Below are positions 14,018 through 17,133 of a DNA stretch of 17,133 bases, in pieces. Each line of letters opens with the position of its first letter. Position 1 is the stretch's first letter. The notes beneath the pieces are model-generated. The model saw nothing but the letters and a program-made list of their open reading frames with translations. It had not been told where the DNA came from and did not search any database. Made by a program: the position numbers and the translations under genes. Location of the stretch: NCBI GenBank assembly GCA_041669745.1, contig JBAYAO010000023.1:1-17133 (forward strand), in the 5' to 3' direction. Source of the stretch: JBAZDV01 sp041669745. GTDB taxonomy: Archaea; Thermoplasmatota; Thermoplasmata; Methanomassiliicoccales; Methanomethylophilaceae.

Positions 14018-14571
14018 TATCTCCCGTGCGACCTGAGGAAAAGCAGGATATATGATGTCCGGATGGCCAAGTCCAGGGCCGTCTCTGCATTGCCGATACC
14101 ATTGGGATCGTCCGGAAATATTCTGTCATACGCATCGATTATCGATCTTTTTTCTTTGGAAGCATCGATTGAGTAGATGTCGGAAGGCAGTCTTGATTCG
14201 ACGGATGGCATTATGGTCACCTCGTGTGTGAGATCCCATGGTTCGTTTATCAGATATTTCGTAAATGTGTTGCTTATATTGAACGATGTGACATCTGACC
14301 CGAAAAGAAGGGATTTCACCTCTTTGCATACCTCATCCAACGGTACACCCCTCCGCAGGTCATCGTCAGAAAGTGAAGAGCATGCATGGATGTAGTCCTT
14401 CTTCTCTTCGGACAACCCATCCGGATCCGAAAGAATGGTGCTGAGGTATGCGCTCTCGACGTCGCTGTGGGCCATGTCGACGGCAGTTATCCCGATCTGA
14501 ACGACCTCGTCATCCGGAAAGCCCGTCGGTCCGCTCGAAACCACCTGAATGACGTAGATCTTCCCGTTCAT
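14014..14571 (-). CDS. DnaQ-like (DEDD exonuclease fold) protein lacking catalytic acids
   Basis: The 185 residues resemble DEDD 3'-5' exonucleases without their active site. The N-terminal strand 'IYVIQVVSSGPTG' followed by 'DDEVVQIGITAVD' lines up with the Exo I region 'DVETSGP...DEVVxIG', but the two metal-binding acids appear replaced by Gln9 and Val11. 'VTSFNISNTFTKYLI' may correspond to Exo II and 'NAETALDLAIRTSYILLF' to Exo III, where the usual histidine is not obvious. The fold assignment is therefore tentative. It could be a non-catalytic nucleic-acid or protein-binding relative, or an unrelated family. It is divergent from the AddB-like nuclease gene and shares its promoter region, which hints at a related role in DNA processing. 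The coding call is firm; the fold is inference. Confidence 0.6.
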   Translation of the reverse strand: MNGKIYVIQVVSSGPTGFPDDEVVQIGITAVDMAHSDVESAYLSTILSDPDGLSEEKKDYIHACSSLSDDDLRRGVPLDEVCKEVKSLLFGSDVTSFNISNTFTKYLINEPWDLTHEVTIMPSVESRLPSDIYSIDASKEKRSIIDAYDRIFPDDPNGIGNAETALDLAIRTSYILLFLRSHGRY

Positions 14572-14576
14572 GATGG

Positions 14577-14584
14577 TGACGTCA
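14577..14584. promoter_or_regulatory. 8-base palindrome near the DnaQ-like start
   Basis: The perfect palindrome tgacgtca lies between the DnaQ-like start codon and its likely promoter box. A repressor site there would block initiation, but an 8-base palindrome alone is weak evidence. Confidence 0.2.
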
Positions 14585-14596
14585 GTGAAATATACG

Positions 14597-14606
14597 TATT
14601 TTAATA
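14597..14606. promoter_or_regulatory. AT-rich box that may serve both divergent genes
   Basis: The sequence tattttaata is near-palindromic and is centred about 27 bases before the plus-strand ATG at 14629 and about 30 before the minus-strand ATG at 14571. It could bind TBP for either direction. A second minus-strand option, GTATATTT at 14595-14588, is closer to 14571 than usual. Confidence 0.4.
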
Positions 14607-14616
14607 CCTGTACAGG
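14607..14616. promoter_or_regulatory. Perfect 10-base palindrome downstream of the nuclease promoter
   Basis: The sequence cctgtacagg is its own reverse complement. It directly follows the AT-rich box and lies between it and the AddB-like start, the classic location of a repressor operator in archaeal promoters. No regulator is assigned. Confidence 0.35.
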
Positions 14617-14628
14617 GTTCGAACGGAT

Positions 14629-17133
14629 ATGAAACTGGCGAAAAGCATCGATGAACTCTACGAAGAGGTCAGAGGATTTGACATCGTAGTCTGCAACGAT
14701 GCGCCGCTCGCACTTGCGTTGAACAATAGACTGGATGAGCCCAGGATCGGCGTATTCGCTACAACCCCGAGAGAACTCGCCGGCGATCTTTCGTTAAAGA
14801 TTTTGGGTCGTGGCACGTTAAGTGAGATAAATCTTGTAAAACGTATCTCAGAGCGTACAGGATACAAGCTCAGATATGTTCACGGAGAGGTTGAAAACAT
14901 CAAAAAGATCCGCAGATACACTGCGGATGTAAGGGTACATCTCGGATTCAGATCCAAAAAAATCTATGATGAATATGTGAAGATGCCCACTCTCGACAGG
15001 GTGATGGAGGAGTGCGATGCAGAGGGTGAGGATCTCTTCGGGAAAATGCGGGTTGCCGTCATAGGCGGCGAGTTATATGATGATCTGGATAAACACTTCA
15101 ATCCAAAATTCGGCACATACGAGGAGGTGTCTCCGTTCAAATACGGAACCTATAGCATAAACGAGATCAGAGAGCTGAGCAACGACAGGCAGATCGCCGA
15201 GAACGCCGTGAATCTCATAAATGAGGGCAATGCCGAAGACGTCGCGATAGTGATGGATGTCAAGGGGCACATCGCAGACGCTGTCCGTTCGGCATTGTAC
15301 AGGAGGGGGATGCCCTTCATCAATTCTCTGAACGTTAAGGATCTGAACCACATAAGGGACTTCCTGGAATTCCTATCGTTGTCGCTGTCCTTCGAAACTA
15401 TAAAGGTGAAACAGGCAAGAGAGCTGATATCGACATATCGTGGCAATATCTGGAGCAAATACGATGAATATCGGATCAGCCAGTATGTCAATATATCGAC
15501 GGATTCGGAACGTACGATGGATCTCATGAGGATCATGAGGGACATACGGAACATGAGATTCATCGATGTATGCGAGAAGGTCGTATCCAGACGAGAAGCT
15601 CCACAGGTGAAGATCCTACTCAAGGAGATGGACCTAACCGATTCACCGATCACGGAAAAAGATGTGGATGAGATTATGTACGCGGTGAATAACATTGGCG
15701 ATCTGAAACATAACGAGCAGATCCCTGAATCGGAGAAGGAAGGCGTTCTGCTCGTGGACTGCACGAGATCCGTCTACATAGACCGTCCCGTCGTCATATT
15801 CCTTGGGATGGGTACCGAATGGGACAGGGACCTCAGCGAGCTCGATTTCCTGAAAGCCGGCCCCAGGGAAGATGAGAACGAAAAGGATCTGGTCAAATTC
15901 CAGATACTTCTGCAGCAAGGGTCCAAAAGGGTATACATATGCAATTCGATGAAGGACGGGAGGACTCCAAAACCAAGCATGATGTTCGGTCAATGCATGG
16001 ACGGGGGGCCGGTAAACAGTTTCCGAGATGTCTGCGGGAATATGATCTCCGGTCCATGGTATCGCAACACCGATGCACCGATCATCAGGATGGGCATCGA
16101 GAATCCGGATGAGGAGCCTTACATACCGAGGCCGTTTTCAAAAACGTCGTATAACAGTTATGTCTCCTGTCCAAGGAGATTCATGTACATGACGCTCCTC
16201 AGATCGCCTGACAAGAGCAGCACTGTCGTCGGTGACCTGATACACCAGTATGCTGAATTCAGGATCTGCAATCCTGAATTGGCAAAGAAAAAGGACGCTG
16301 GTTTCTACACCGATATTATCGCGGACAGATCCACGGGACTGTATCCTCCTGAGATACGGTCCATAGAAAGATCGAAGATATGGGTGTCGCTGAACAACAT
16401 AGACAGATTCGCTGACCGTCTCGTCATGGATCGGACAATAACTACGGACAATGGAATCCGTGAGAAAAAATCCAATATTTTTCTGCAATCGTTCAACGTA
16501 CAGGGGAATTCGTACAATACCGAGGTGAAGTACGTATCGGGAGAATCGCATATGGAAGGCATCTTCGATCTCATCGTCGATGATACGATCTATGACTACA
16601 AAACAGGAAAACCGGCCGGCACAAAGAGCATCGTGGACGGTATGGATCTTAAAAACAAAGGGATCAAGGAATTCCAATGTATGTTCTATCTCTCTTTACT
16701 CGACGAGATAGCGCCCGAGGGTAAAAAGGAATTCGCATTGCTGTATACAATGGATAACGATTCCAAGATGGTGCACGGTTCGGAGTACAATATCGAAGAC
16801 AACCTCAGACATGTCTATCTGATACCTTCCAAGAGAGACTACATCGATGGCGCATTCAAAGACGAACTGCTGAACACCGCGAGATACAGATTTCTCGGAA
16901 GTTGTTGGGATGTGTTTGTCAACGGTGCGATGTCAGTGGGCATCGACGATCCGGAAGAACTGCTGAAAGATGAGACCGTCGCCGACGAGATCGCCTCCGC
17001 GATCAACGAGAGAACAAAGAAGATCAGAGACAGTGTCAAGGCCGCCATGAAGAAGGTCTCGAACAACGTATCTGGAAAGGAGATCTTCAGGAGTGACAGG
17101 AACAGAAGCGTTTTCGTTACGCGTAAAGCGCTG
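14629..17133 (+). CDS. AddB-like PD-(D/E)XK nuclease with degenerate helicase region, 3' truncated by window
   Basis: The gene runs open from ATG 14629 to the window edge (835 codons), so the C-terminus is missing. A RecB/Cas4/AddB-type PD-(D/E)XK nuclease domain shows all motifs: 'SYNSYVSCPRRF' with Cys514, 'GDLIHQYAEF' with His539, 'MEGIFDLIVDD' with Asp647, 'IYDYKTGK' with Asp656-x-Lys658, and Gln683-x3-Tyr687. The upstream 650 bases-plus region resembles a UvrD/AddB helicase scaffold ('EDVAIVMDV', 'LLVDCTRSV', 'VVIFLGMGTEWDR') but has no Walker A near the N-terminus, so it is probably not a motor. The family likely works with an AddA/UvrD-type helicase in double-strand-break processing; that partner should lie downstream and is not visible. 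Cys514 could be the first ligand of an AddB-type iron-sulfur cluster whose other cysteines lie beyond the window. This start fits a leaderless promoter 26 bases upstream. Confidence 0.85.
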   Translation, partial: MKLAKSIDELYEEVRGFDIVVCNDAPLALALNNRLDEPRIGVFATTPRELAGDLSLKILGRGTLSEINLVKRISERTGYKLRYVHGEVENIKKIRRYTADVRVHLGFRSKKIYDEYVKMPTLDRVMEECDAEGEDLFGKMRVAVIGGELYDDLDKHFNPKFGTYEEVSPFKYGTYSINEIRELSNDRQIAENAVNLINEGNAEDVAIVMDVKGHIADAVRSALYRRGMPFINSLNVKDLNHIRDFLEFLSLSLSFETIKVKQARELISTYRGNIWSKYDEYRISQYVNISTDSERTMDLMRIMRDIRNMRFIDVCEKVVSRREAPQVKILLKEMDLTDSPITEKDVDEIMYAVNNIGDLKHNEQIPESEKEGVLLVDCTRSVYIDRPVVIFLGMGTEWDRDLSELDFLKAGPREDENEKDLVKFQILLQQGSKRVYICNSMKDGRTPKPSMMFGQCMDGGPVNSFRDVCGNMISGPWYRNTDAPIIRMGIENPDEEPYIPRPFSKTSYNSYVSCPRRFMYMTLLRSPDKSSTVVGDLIHQYAEFRICNPELAKKKDAGFYTDIIADRSTGLYPPEIRSIERSKIWVSLNNIDRFADRLVMDRTITTDNGIREKKSNIFLQSFNVQGNSYNTEVKYVSGESHMEGIFDLIVDDTIYDYKTGKPAGTKSIVDGMDLKNKGIKEFQCMFYLSLLDEIAPEGKKEFALLYTMDNDSKMVHGSEYNIEDNLRHVYLIPSKRDYIDGAFKDELLNTARYRFLGSCWDVFVNGAMSVGIDDPEELLKDETVADEIASAINERTKKIRDSVKAAMKKVSNNVSGKEIFRSDRNRSVFVTRKAL

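Noticed and set aside
14607..14616. SOS (LexA) box at the palindrome cctgtacagg
   Set aside because: The LexA site needs an eight-base spacer between CTGT and ACAG, which is absent here, and archaea lack LexA.
14615..14626. tRNA T-arm-like gggttcgaacgg
   Set aside because: The flanking bases cannot form the T stem and no acceptor or anticodon arm is found around it; it is upstream DNA of the nuclease gene.
1..17133. CRISPR array, transposon or prophage signature
   Set aside because: No direct-repeat array, transposase or integrase motif, terminal inverted repeats or structural phage gene was seen.

Overview
The window reads as part of an archaeal chromosome, most likely a Thermoplasmatota methanogen of the Methanomassiliicoccales type. 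This placement is inferred from gene content and signals; there is no rRNA or other decisive marker. Evidence: most genes that head a transcript have a TATA-like box about 25-30 bases before the start codon and no Shine-Dalgarno sequence (leaderless pattern). AGG/AGA and ATA codons are common. Archaeal-type TrkA/TrkH and an archaeal helicase-less AddB-like nuclease sit beside genes more usual in bacteria (Ppk1, HD-type Ppx, exonuclease VII). Coding density is very high. No gap exceeds about 116 bases, and several convergent genes overlap at their stop codons. I saw no tRNA, rRNA, CRISPR array or insertion sequence.

Layout. (1) 1-225: the C-terminal end of a gene on the + strand, probably LarE-like, followed by a bidirectional terminator-like hairpin (239-290). 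(2) 315-5236, minus strand: hisD, then ppk1, then ppx. The last two overlap by 8 bases and form a polyphosphate synthesis/degradation pair. (3) 5353-8637, plus strand: a small secreted or anchored acidic protein, then trkA and trkH, a potassium-uptake pair. (4) 8634-9485, minus strand: a TPR protein. (5) 9588-11481, plus strand: an ABC-type AAA ATPase overlapping by 8 bases a DUF4435 (TOPRIM-like) gene. This is the architecture of the PARIS anti-phage system (AriA/AriB) and is the most interesting item here. (6) 11474-13046, minus strand: xseA-xseB, exonuclease VII. (7) 13146-14017, plus strand: a PaaI-type hotdog thioesterase and a zinc-ribbon membrane protein. (8) 14014-14571, minus strand: a DnaQ-like protein whose first catalytic motif is lost. 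(9) 14629 to the window edge, plus strand: a large AddB-like protein with a complete RecB/Cas4-type nuclease domain and no Walker A, cut off by the window end.

How they work together. Three themes stand out: phosphate storage (ppk1/ppx), potassium homeostasis (trkA/trkH), and DNA or RNA processing and defence (PARIS-like pair, ExoVII, DnaQ-like, AddB-like). The nucleic-acid genes fill most of the right half and may form a repair/defence neighbourhood, although each pair is also plausible as ordinary chromosome content. Co-directional pairs are tightly coupled: three junctions use an 8-base overlap of form RTGNNTGA, one uses ATGA and one uses TGATG. In three of the four divergent intergenic regions an inverted repeat lies between the two opposing TATA boxes, and the fourth has one box that could serve both directions next to a perfect 10-base palindrome.
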